Assembly (NCBI GenBank): GCA_904066235.2
Contig: CAJFCV020000001.1
Coordinates: 7,750,001-7,814,000, forward strand
Source: Bursaphelenchus xylophilus
Taxonomy: Eukaryota > Nematoda > Chromadorea > Rhabditida > Aphelenchoididae
Reading direction: 5' to 3'
Length of the DNA stretch: 64,000 bases
Numbering within the stretch: position 1 is the first letter of the stretch; each line of letters starts with the position of its first letter. The translations under genes were made by a program, and so were the position numbers. The notes below the pieces were generated by a model that saw only the letters and a list, made by a program, of their open reading frames with translations, was not told the DNA's origin and ran no database searches. Positions 35,543 through 45,754 of this stretch are shown here, piece by piece.

Positions 35543-38500
35543 TCAAATCTTATTGAGCTTTCTTAGAAGACAGACAATGTGAAGGCAGAACTTTCGACTC
35601 GTTTCATCTTCCATTCCAAAGGTATTCAAAAAGGCCGCTATGTGAATGTCGTCGAACTTCCGATTTATAGTGTTGACGAACTGCAAAGACGTATATGGAT
35701 AGCCCTCTCTCTTACCATTTCTTGAGGCATGAGGCTTAGTATTTGTTTTTGGAAAACATTTGGGGGGCAAGACGTGATCTCCTTGATGAAGCAACTGGCA
35801 TACGTCTTCTTGTGGTCGAGGATGGTCTTCTTGAGGACCACATCGAACTCCTCGATGACATTTTTCACGAGCCCATCAATGGCTTGACCCAATGCCTCAG
35901 CATCCGGGGTCGATGGAATGCGGCGGTAGTTGTTAGATCGTCTTTTCCTTCGTAAACGTCTCCTTTCATTGAATTTAGCAGCCTCGTCAATGTTCTGTTG
36001 TTTCACCCAGGGCAACACAAACAGAACCCGGACTAGCATTCGAGCCAAGGCCCAAATATGGTTATAGCCTGAGGGATACGACGCGGAGAGGGCCGAGAAA
36101 TTGTTGTCTTCGGTTAAAAGAGTGGCCAAACGCAGAAAACATTCGGCGGGGAGTGACAGAGCAGCGGCAAAGCAGAGCTCAGCTTCGGCTTCAAGTTCAT
36201 CAACGGACTCATGCTTGTACACCTGTTGAAGCCAGCACTGCAAAAAATTTATATTGCTAATTGTAAACTGATTTCACGAAAACACTGCTTTAAAGTCCTC
36301 AAAGATTTTTTTTTGAGTTTCCGGCGAATTTGTATTTACAGATACTACAAACATCGTCGTCGTTAACTACGGGTTTTTATATAAAAATTGATTTTTAAAA
36401 CGAAAGAAAATCCTACTAGACATCAGAACAAACAAACCTTAATCCAGCGTTCATAGCGTTTCTTTCTGTTCAAATCGACCACATAATTTAGTACACTCTG
36501 ACAAATGTAACCCTTCTGTGATGCAATGAAGAATGCATTTTTCAACATGGTCATGTTCGGCGTCTACAATAGGATAAAAACATGTTGCAGGAACATACTT
36601 CTTTTACTCTTAGAGGTCTGACGTCACCAATGGCACAGGTAATCAACACTGGATAAGTTGTTTCATGAGGCTGCGGCCCCTCAGCGATGTTTATTACCAA
36701 GTCCGACAAACTTTCCTCAGTCAAACGCCATCTAAAAATACTTCTCGATTTTTTTCTTACTTACTTTTTGCAAGTGTTATCATCCTTCAAAGAGTGTGCT
36801 TTCTTCAAATGTTTTTTCATATTATCCCTAACAACAGACGCAATATCATATTTCTCGGGGCTCTTGTTCATATGCAGCCATTGGACGTAGACAACATAAG
36901 CACTGCTCACATCGCCAAATGATTCCAGCAGTTTCTCAACTATAACAGGCTTCTCATACTCAGTAGCCTTGGAGAAATCGTTGACAACAATTTCCCCAAG
37001 AACCGGAATTGCTTCTAGAAGAGAGCCAAAGTTGTCTGAAAGACCCCAGAAACTGGTCCCTTGTTTCACACATTGATAAGCTACAGTGGCCAGATCCTTA
37101 ATCTGCTGGTTCGGTTCAACATGTCTGTCTGAGAAAAGGGCGTTGTTGTAGTTGTTGAGCCATTGAAAAATAAAGGAATCTTCAATTCCCCCGCAGAGAT
37201 CCTCCAGCTTTATATCCGGAATAAGATACCGTATTCGAAAAAGCAAGAGGACAGTCAAGTCATAGAAATGAAGACCGGCTTTGTCCTCGTTTGCAACACT
37301 TTGACAACTTCTGTTTATTCTAAAAAAAAAATATGCGACAAGCACGATTCAACTTACTCTGCAACAACATTTAAAAAGTCGTATAAATCTCCACGGGAAC
37401 ACAAGACTCCAATTAAAAAATCGATTAGATCCACCGACATCTTGACCAACAATTCATTCAGGACAACTTTGAATTGGGAATCATCTTCTCTGTGGAATAG
37501 AGGTTTGAAATGATTGGATAAGGCGACAGCACTCTGCAGTTTCATATACCTTGGTTCATTCGTAGAGACTTCCATGGAGAGGTTTGAAAAATCTGGGAAG
37601 AGATCACTGTCTCCTTTCGAAGTATGTCTGAAAAACTGAGTCTTTTTTCGGAGACCTACCGTTCACCCAGAAGCCTCTCAACATGGTCCATTTCTAGGAG
37701 TCTATGTCCTTGCAAACATTCTAAGAAATTGGCGAAAGTGTCATCGCGTCGATAATGATCGACACCGTTAAAGAGTGGTTTGTTTGCAGCCAACTCGGAC
37801 AGACAATTAAACAATTGTTTCGAATCCAAAAACTCGTTCTTGTAGGCCGCTATAATCTCTGGAAGTCTGCAAAAAACAAATACATCAGCCATTGCGGGCC
37901 GACATTTGTTTCTGTAGGCATCCAGTTGGGCTACAAAAGATCCGCGTAACAGATCTCTGACCAACTTCAAGTTGTCATACTGTAGTATCTGCCCCATATT
38001 TCTGAATGATTGAGCCATCTCAGATGTGGTTGTCAAAACACGGAAGGTCGAAAAAATGGAGCACATGGACAAGATAACTGGCTCTGACTAAAAATTCTTG
38101 ATATAAAACAACAAAAACAGACCTTGTTCGCACCGAATCGGTAGGTTTCCAAATAATCGACATAGAACTCCGGCTTTCTCGAAAAACTAAGAAATATTTG
38201 CACTTCTGAACCAAACAACTTACTCTTCCACCATGTGCTTCAATCTCTCTATGCGGGTAGAACATTCGATGTCATAACTTCCGTCACCTGTTTCGTCTAT
38301 ACTTAGCATCCCTTCAATGGAGCTTAGGTTTTCCAACATGTCAATCAAAGCTTCTAAACAAAAAATCAAGATTCTTTGCAATAAATACCGTTGTCATCCA
38401 TACAAACAAAATACATAATCGTTCGAGCAAACTCGTTGGTGGAGATGAATGTCAGAGAATAGATAACTTCATCCAGTAATACTAACTGTTTCGGAATCCT

Positions 38501-38972
38501 CTCCTTGACAGCCAGACATGCCAATTCAACCAACCATTTGACTACCGTAATGTACACATAGCACAACTCCAGCCTTTCCTTTTCGTCATCAAAATCGCAT
38601 CTAAAATAACCTTTCTTTCTTTTAACCTTACTTTATAACGCGCAAATCATCGGTGACCTTCCTGATAAATGAGACAGTTACATCCAGAACATGAATGTTA
38701 TTGAATTTTGTTAACAGTTGAATGAAATTCATCATTGTGAACACCCCGTTCTGAATCATTACGTCCACATATTCGTAGAGAATATGGTGTACTTTGTGAT
38801 CCTTCCGAGCGACCTCAACCAGTTGTTCGCACACTCTATCGATGATGAGATTGGAATGTAAGTGCATGGCTACTTCATTAAACTGCTGATAAAACGCGAA
38901 TGGTGGCGTTCCATTCTGAATCGAATCGTAAACGAAAGCTCGGAATTGTTGAACTACCATATTCTCATCCAT
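35543..38972 (-). CDS. lin-25: Mediator subunit 24 (MED24/LIN-25)-like, about 13 exons
   Basis: MED24 is part of the Mediator tail, bridging activators to RNA polymerase II; its C. elegans counterpart LIN-25 acts with SUR-2/MED23 in vulval induction. The gene starts MDENMVVQQFRAFVYDSIQN (38972) and ends with an exon containing HIAAFLNTFGMEDET. The protein is all helical with no catalytic motif. Weak collinear resemblance to human MED24 is seen in three places: FTMMNFIQLLTKFNNIHV near the N-terminus, the FIFQWLNNYNNA region, and the C-terminal block TSCPPNVFQKQILSLMPQEM. Exons are separated by introns of about 40-60 nt; single junctions were not all checked. It begins 101 bp after the ULP1 stop on the same strand, which suggests co-transcription. 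Identity is inferred from weak similarity and layout. Confidence 0.55.
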
Positions 38973-39073
38973 CTTAAAAACAGGTCACCTTATTAACACG
39001 AAAAAATTATATAATCAACTCGTTTTCAAACGATTTAGGCAATAAATAAGGCACGATATTGATAATATTTTAT

Positions 39074-40513
39074 TTATATCATTAGTTGTCTTCTGGCTAT
39101 TTCATATACCATGCGTTGTCTGTAATAAGGCATTATCCGTTGGTCGAACTGGAAATCACACTGCCTCGATGCGAATTCGGCGAACACGGAACTAAAGACT
39201 CCGCAGTCAGAGCCGTTCATCTGCATTGGGACCGCAGGACAATCGAAAATCCAATCGGCAACACTGTAACTCGACTTTTTTTTATCCAGATGTTCCTCAA
39301 CCAAATAGTTTCTAAAGACAAGTGAGAGTGATATTACAAACTTGAACAAACCCTAACAGCCGTAAACAGGAGTTATTCCGTCCTCCAAGCGAATCGAAAT
39401 ATAATACACTCTTCTTCGTGAAGTCTATTGCTGACATACACCAATGATTACCCATATGTACAGGCACCAAGATCACGTCAAAAGAAAATATATCGATCTT
39501 ACGAGTCCACCGTCTTACTCCAGCATATCCACGGTCGCTTAATGTACCGAAGAAAAATGTGTTAAAAGCGTAAACCTAAAACAATAACAGTCTAGGTTCT
39601 ACCGGGCTCACCTTTGGAAACGAGTCGTTTTGTTCCGACCTCCTCATAATCAAATTCAAATAAAAGTTAATGATCTCATCGTTCAACCAATTTAATCCCT
39701 TCAGAGTTTTAAGGTCTTTTCGAACGATCTTCACACCAAAATCTTCCGAAAACACTTCAGTATCACTCCCACCATTCCAAGCGTTTTGTACTATCCGAAC
39801 TGCTTCCTCTGGTAATTCTGAAGTAAAAAATCATCAGCAATTTGAGCAACTCCATACCTGGAAAGAAATTTTCATCCACCGATAAGAATATTGGAAGTCT
39901 ATTGGGCAGCCTCAACCGCTGTCGAAATTGCTTTTCGGCTTCGATTTGTGAGTTTAATCGACCAATCCATCGGTATACTCCTTCTTTGCGATTCAACTAA
40001 GATCAAAATTTTATAGCGTCATCGCAGACCCGTACCTGAACAGGAATAATCCCTCTGAAAACATTCGCATCAAATTCTGTGCATCTTTCCTTATGTCTTA
40101 ATTTGTCGTATTGCATTCCTCGTTTCTTATCCCTTAAGGTCCTCTCAATGTTCTTCTTGGTGACTTGAGTCTTCAAATATTCGAAATTCTCACGTAGTAT
40201 TCTAAACAAAGACATGCAAAACGGCTTAGGAATACTTACCTTGATTGGGCTGCTACCATCCCGATCAAAGACGATGAACCTGATGGAAGCATTTCCTTAT
40301 CCGCCACATCGTCTTCCCCTTCCTTAGATGGTAACTCATATGTTGTGGAATTAAAAGAAAAAACGGCATTTCGGTAGTTCTCCAAAGCATCCAGGTCAAA
40401 AGACTAGAAAATTCAAAATCATGACACGAACTTGCCTCGTTTAAATCAAACTGAAGAACTGAATTGTTAACCGATTTGAAGTGCGGAATATTTTGGATAT
40501 CTATAAATGCCAT
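39074..40513 (-). CDS. ulp-1: SENP/ULP1-type SUMO protease, 404 aa
   Basis: ULP1/SENP cysteine proteases mature SUMO and remove it from targets. The C48 catalytic domain is in the C-terminal half: LNWLNDEIINFYLNLIMRRS, then HMGNHWCMSAID (catalytic His), SVLYFDSLGG (Asp) and PVPMQMNGSDCGVF (oxyanion Gln and nucleophilic Cys), ending MPYYRQRMVYEIARRQLM. The N-terminal 200 residues are poorly conserved and basic. Exons 40513-40436, 40403-40240, 40201-40036, 39996-39858, 39817-39612, 39575-39352 and 39311-39074 total 1,215 nt, exactly 405 codons. The first intron begins GCAAGT, a GC-AG intron. Neighbours on the same strand lie 36 bp upstream (small ORF) and 101 bp downstream (MED24-like). Confidence 0.93.
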
Positions 40514-40549
40514 CGTCGATTCTTCCGTCGAGTCGTAATTTACGTAAAT

Positions 40550-40819
40550 TTACCGACTTTTAAATAAACCGAGGAAAAACATATTTTTGCAAAAAATATT
40601 TTCAGCAGCAAAATGCCAACAAAATTTCGTTGTGGAACCATGTTCCAAAAAATGGCCCCGGAAGTTTCCAAAATTTACAAAAAAACGTTGATTTCCAGTG
40701 TAATTTACACGTGGGTGTTGTAATTCTATTGATCGTTCTCGATAATCGTAAATAGGATCTGTAACTTTTAAAAGAGAGTTTTTTACAGATTGAAGCTTCT
40801 CATAACAAGGGCCGGACAT
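40550..40819 (-). CDS. Small orphan ORF, 89 aa, start lying in a palindrome arm
   Basis: The ORF begins MSGPCYEKLQSVKNSLLKVT and runs to a stop 36 bp before the ULP1 start. I do not recognise it. The first part (about residues 1-45, with DYRERSIELQHPRVNYTGN) looks like normal protein; the rest is richer in Phe and Lys codons and could be intron or untranslated sequence. Its first 17 codons lie inside the left arm of the 40768-43153 palindrome and are copied at 43102-43153 on the opposite strand. It may be the first cistron of a three-gene cluster, or a leader exon. Confidence 0.4.
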   Translation of the reverse strand: MSGPCYEKLQSVKNSLLKVTDPIYDYRERSIELQHPRVNYTGNQRFFVNFGNFRGHFLEHGSTTKFCWHFAAENIFCKNMFFLGLFKSR

Positions 40820-43153
40820 TTCGAAAAAACGACCGACTCAGAATCTTTTGATATTTTGCATAGTTGTTGTACTATGATAGCTGAACGTCAGCACGAATTT
40901 TTAGTTTCAGAAATTACCGTATACGGGGGTTACGGTAGGTACAATTTTTAGAAAGAATGGGTTCGTATGTAAAAACCCCAAGGAGTAAAGGCACAAAAAT
41001 TCGCTGTTGTACGTTTTTGACCATGGGGCACATTTTCATAATTGACGAGTTTGCCGTAGGATGTTACTTTCGACTACTTTGAAAAATACCAAGGTGCCAT
41101 AATGAATGTAACTTTTTTGCAGAGAACTTGTCTCAACTTTTGAAACCTCTTTAAAATACTTTGACATGTATGTAACAACATATCAAAAATGCGCGAAAAT
41201 AAAAGGGGGGGGGGTTTGGAGTTATGGTACTTTGAATGTTGTCGGTACGGTATATCAAAAAATCATTTTTTTCAAAATCGGTGTAGAAGACCCGCAAACA
41301 TTGCCAAGATACTTTTTCGACCATGGCGAACATTTTTGTAATTGACACTTTTTCTGTAGGATGTAGTCTTCGCCTACTTCGAAACTGACCCAGATACCAT
41401 GTGTAATGTAACTCTTCGGCATTCTACTTGTCTCAACTTTTGAAACCTCTCAAAAATACGTTGACATGTATGGAACAACATATCAAAAATTTAGAAAAAT
41501 AAAAGGGGAGGTTTTGGAGTTATGGCACTTTTAACGTTGCCCGTATGGTATATCAAAATTTCATTTTTTCTAAAATTGGAGTAGGACAACCGCAAACCTT
41601 GCCAATATACGTTTTCAACCATGGGGAACATTTTTGTAATTGACAGTTTTGTTCTAGGATGCAGCCTTCGACCGGTTTGAGAAATGTCAAGATTCCATGT
41701 TCAATATAACTTTCCGGCATTCAACTTGTCTCAACTTTTGAAACCTTTCAAAAACACCTTGACATGTATGGAACAACATATCAAAAATTAGGAAAAATAA
41801 AAGGGGGGGGGTTTTGGAGTTATGGCACTTTGAATGTTGGATGGCACACACGGCTCTAAACAGTGGCAATTGTTACAAAAAAATGAAGAAATCACTGATC
41901 TTGCTGTTACAGTAACCAATTATCTGCACACGATATGTTACAGTATGCTTAGGTCTAGTTTTTTTGAATTTTTTAGTGAAAATAGTTTGTGAGGGTCGTA
42001 CAACATAGATAAAACATTACATTTTGTTTTTAAAATAATCTACGTAAAGTTTAGCCGAGAATAAATCGAGGTGTACTGTATGTCCAACATTCAAAGTGCC
42101 ATAACTCCAAACCCCCACCCCCCCTTTTTATTTTTCCTAATTTTTGATTGTTCCATACATGTCAAGGTGTTTTTGAAAGGTTTAAAGTTGAGACAAGTTG
42201 AATGCCGGAAAGTTATATTGAACATGGTATCTTGACATTTCTCAAACTGGTCGAAGGCTGCATCCTAGAACAAAACTGTCAATTACAAAAATGTTCCCCA
42301 TGGTTGAAAACGTATATTGGCAAGGTTTGCGGTTGTCCTACTCCAATTTTAGAAAAAATGAAATTTTGATATACCATACGGGCAACGTTAAAAGTGCCAT
42401 AACTCCAAATCCTCCCCTTTTATTTTTCTAAATTTTTGATATGTTGTTCCATACATGTCAACGTATTTTTGAGAGGTTTCAAAAGTTGAGACAAGTAGAA
42501 TGCCGAAGAGTTACATTACACATGGTATCTGGGTCAGTTTCGAAGTAGGCGAAGACTACATCCTACAGAAAAAGTGTCAATTACAAAAATGTTCGCCATG
42601 GTCGAAAAAGTATCTTGGCAATGTTTGCGGGTCTTCTACACCGATTTTGAAAAAAATGATTTTTTGATATACCGTACCGACAACATTCAAAGTACCATAA
42701 CTCCAAACCCCCCCCCTTTTATTTTCGCGCATTTTTGATATGTTGTTACATACATGTCAAAGTATTTTAAAGAGGTTTCAAAAGTTGAGACAAGTTCTCT
42801 GCAAAAAAGTTACATTCATTATGGCACCTTGGTATTTTTCAAAGTAGTCGAAAGTAACATCCTACGGCAAACTCGTCAATTATGAAAATGTGCCCCATGG
42901 TCAAAAACGTACAACAGCGAATTTTTGTGCCTTTACTCCTTGGGGTTTTTACATACGAACCCATTCTTTCTAAAAATTGTACCTACCGTAACCCCCGTAT
43001 ACGGTAATTTCTGAAACTAAAAATTCGTGCTGACGTTCAGCTATCATAGTACAACAACTATGCAAAATATCAAAAGATTCTGAGTCGGTCGTTTTTTCGA
43101 AATGTCCGGCCCTTGTTATGAGAAGCTTCAATCTGTAAAAAACTCTCTTTTAA
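40768..43153. repeat. 2.4 kb near-perfect palindrome with arms of about 1.07 kb
   Basis: The left arm (40768 to about 41842) and right arm (about 42082 to 43153) are inverted copies with very few visible differences, mostly in G-run lengths. A unique spacer of about 240 bp lies between them. Each arm contains three roughly 300-bp tandem units, each starting near CCATGGGGAACATTTTTGTA. The outermost 52 bp of each arm are the start of a coding sequence (MSGPCYEKLQSVKNSLL) reading away from the centre. No terminal target duplication or transposase was seen. Confidence 0.85.
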
Positions 43154-43161
43154 GGCCTATT

Positions 43162-43336
43162 ACTAGTCGCGACATAAAGTCCTGACACATTTGCACAGTG
43201 CATTTTGTTTTTCTTTCGTACCCGTCGCGACAATTCCCCGTTTTTGCACTAGCGACATGCACTTTCGCGCGAACTTGCCACTTTTCTCGCGCGACATCCG
43301 CGACAAAATGTGTCAGGACTTTATGTCGCGACTAGT
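43162..43336. mobile_element. MITE with 33-bp inverted termini
   Basis: The termini are ACTAGTCGCGACATAAAGTC and its inverse, extending to CAAAATGTGTCAGGACTTTA at the right. ATT flanks both sides, a possible 3-bp target duplication of PIF/Harbinger type. It sits between the right palindrome arm and the start of the 432-residue orphan gene. Confidence 0.7.
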
Positions 43337-43358
43337 ATTTATTTTTTCAGCATACATT

Positions 43359-45754
43359 ATGACAGCAGAATATCAGACAAAAATTAAATGGGATGACGAA
43401 GTGTTTTCAGCAGAGTCAGTCTTGCCTTCAGAAGCTTTCCTTGGCTTCATAACAGCCTTCAGCGAAGGGGAACTCTACAGCATCATCGAAGTTCAGCTCA
43501 TTCCTGGTAACTTAATCTTGATCTCGGTGGAAGTTCAGCTATTAAAACGGCATAAATTTAAACAGTTTAAACTAAAGGAAGCGCCTCAGTGGTACCACAA
43601 GCCGTATCCGTTCTGTGAAATTTTGGATCCACCAGAATCCTCGGAAGATCACTTTGATTGGAGACGGATGGGAGTCAAGAGAGAGGGGGTCTACTGTGAT
43701 GTAAGTTTTCATATAAATTATGAATGGGAATCCCGAAACTTCAGCTCCTTGTTCCTGTTGTTTTCTTTAACAAGAAATGTGTTCCTAAGCCAACATCCAA
43801 CCTCACCGTGTACCGTAATTTCAATGCCGAGATATCCTACGATTTTTGTTTCGAGAACAACGTCGGATTTAGTCCTATTGTTGGACCTGTGGTTTTCTTT
43901 GGGGATACAGCCAAGTTTAACAGACACACGTTTTATTACGTCTGGGTTAGCAGGTAATTACAATTTTTGATTGTTTCGTTGTGATCCTATTTTCGAAGCA
44001 GGCCCGTACGGGGAGAGCCTTACGGGACGGTGAAAGGGAACACGGGAAAACAAAGCCCCGGGGAAGTCCGTACGGGGAAAACAACTAGCGCGGCTTGAAA
44101 CGTCGGTTGTGACTTCTGTGATTTCTTGCAGTTTTGCGAACTTACAATTTGTCATCGTAGAGACTTTCCCGGGCTTTGCGTTCCCCGCATGCCCTTTGCT
44201 ATGGCCTTCCCGGGACCTCCTCCCCCTTCAGGCAGTAACCAATAACTTTATAGACCGAGAAATGAACTTTTGGCTGTGATAAAGGAGTTTAATGCCAACT
44301 GGATTGTCAAGAATTCGGAGACCAAGATGAAAAGGGTTGTCACTTCGTTGGACATCTCTTTTGTGAGTCTTTATTTACTCAACTCGCAAGTTTAGCACGG
44401 CAATTTACCATGTCCGTCCATGACGGGCAGATTTCAAGAACCACGTATTCTTGATAACCTCATGTCGTTATAAAAATTTCTAGTATCAGAATTTAAATTT
44501 TACAAGTAATTTACGCTAACAGTATTACAATCACAGTTTAAATTTTTTCTATAATGCTCGGGGAAAGTTGTAAATTTTTTAAAAGTGCATTATGAATCAC
44601 TGCCCAACTTGCATCTTTTGTGTAAAGAATGATCAGAAATTGTTTGTTGGATTTGTTTTGTTGTATTAATAGAACCGAGACCGGCTCTTGTCAAGTAAAT
44701 TCCGTTTAGTTATCCTAGAAGAATTTCAGTGGCATCTTAATTCAATAAGATCGTATGATTATGGACTTGTTGTTGGAAAAAATGAGGAGGAGTGCACCGT
44801 CGAGATATTTGTCTCAGAACATATTCCATTGATTACTGGATACGTTAAACAGTGTTTTCCACCAGCAAGAACAATTAGAATCAGTTCCTGGGTTCGCTTT
44901 TCAACCTGTAAGTATGTGAATGATCACGAATTTGCTATCAATCTGGTCCGAGTTCCATTTCCAAAATGTATCAAGCGATGCGCTTACGCAGAAGAGTTGG
45001 GACTTGTAAAAGTAAGTTTAAGGATCATGTGGTATAAAGGAAGAGTAGTCCACCACAACGTAGTACCAACAACCGGAAAAGTACACCGATAACGCTTTAC
45101 ACTTTGTTTGTGAAGGGACTTATATACAGTAATTGTCGGCGAGTTGTCATTTTTTTTGTTTCGAGTGTAACTTCACTCAGTCTCAACAAAAATTCGGATT
45201 TTTGTGCTTTTAAGGATCTCAACGCGACACTATCGCTTGTGGTGCTCCAAAATTTCGCGGTTACAGAGCGTCTACATAGCCAATTGTTATAGTGTAAAAC
45301 GAAATGCGAACGTACAATGGGAATGTTTCTGCATAAATCAAAGTTCATGGCGGGAATTCAAGGCACGGTCCTTGGAGACTTGAAATCAACATATCGCTGT
45401 TTCATATAGGAATCTTTCTGTAATTGCGCCAAGCCTAATTATGACCTTTTTCAGATCGAACTTTACCAATATTGGATTAATGAGGACGAAGATTGGACAC
45501 TTGGATGTGAAATTGGCGACGAAGAACATATAATTTATAATCCTGAACAAATTAAACTGCAGAGATACAACAATCCTCTGATTACATACAGCCGGAACAA
45601 ACACAAATTTTACCTTCGAAGTATGATTCTGGGAGGACAATCTGCGCTACTTTATACTAAAGAGCAGTATTTGTTTAAAAAGCAGTGCGAGTATAATGGA
45701 TATGGTTGTAATATGAATCTTGATCAGCTTCAAAGTTTCGAATATCCAAAATAA
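43359..45754 (+). CDS. Orphan protein, 432 aa, five exons
   Basis: I do not recognise the family. Exons 43359-43700, 43745-43953, 44254-44362, 44673-45011 and 45455-45754 join in frame to 433 codons, with all four junctions in matching phase. The protein is soluble-looking, rich in aromatic residues and beta-prone stretches (LLVPVVFFNKKC, ISYDFCFENNVGFSPIVGPV, KFRLVILEEFQWHL, IELYQYWINEDEDW). It has no signal peptide, coiled coil or clear membrane segment. The ATG follows a pyrimidine-rich TTTTTTCAG site by eight bases, suggesting a trans-spliced 5' end. The third intron base (43954-44253) carries GC-rich repeat-like sequence. A fast-evolving lineage-specific gene is the likeliest reading. 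Confidence 0.75.

Noticed and set aside
41015..42900. CRISPR-like array
   Set aside because: The repeats are about 300 bp, tandem and mirrored, in a eukaryotic intron-rich setting; there is no short repeat/spacer pattern.
43102..43182. First exon of the 432-residue orphan gene starting MSGPCYEK
   Set aside because: The frame hits a stop inside the MITE, and no donor joins it in phase to 43351; the orphan has its own ATG eight bases after an acceptor-like site.
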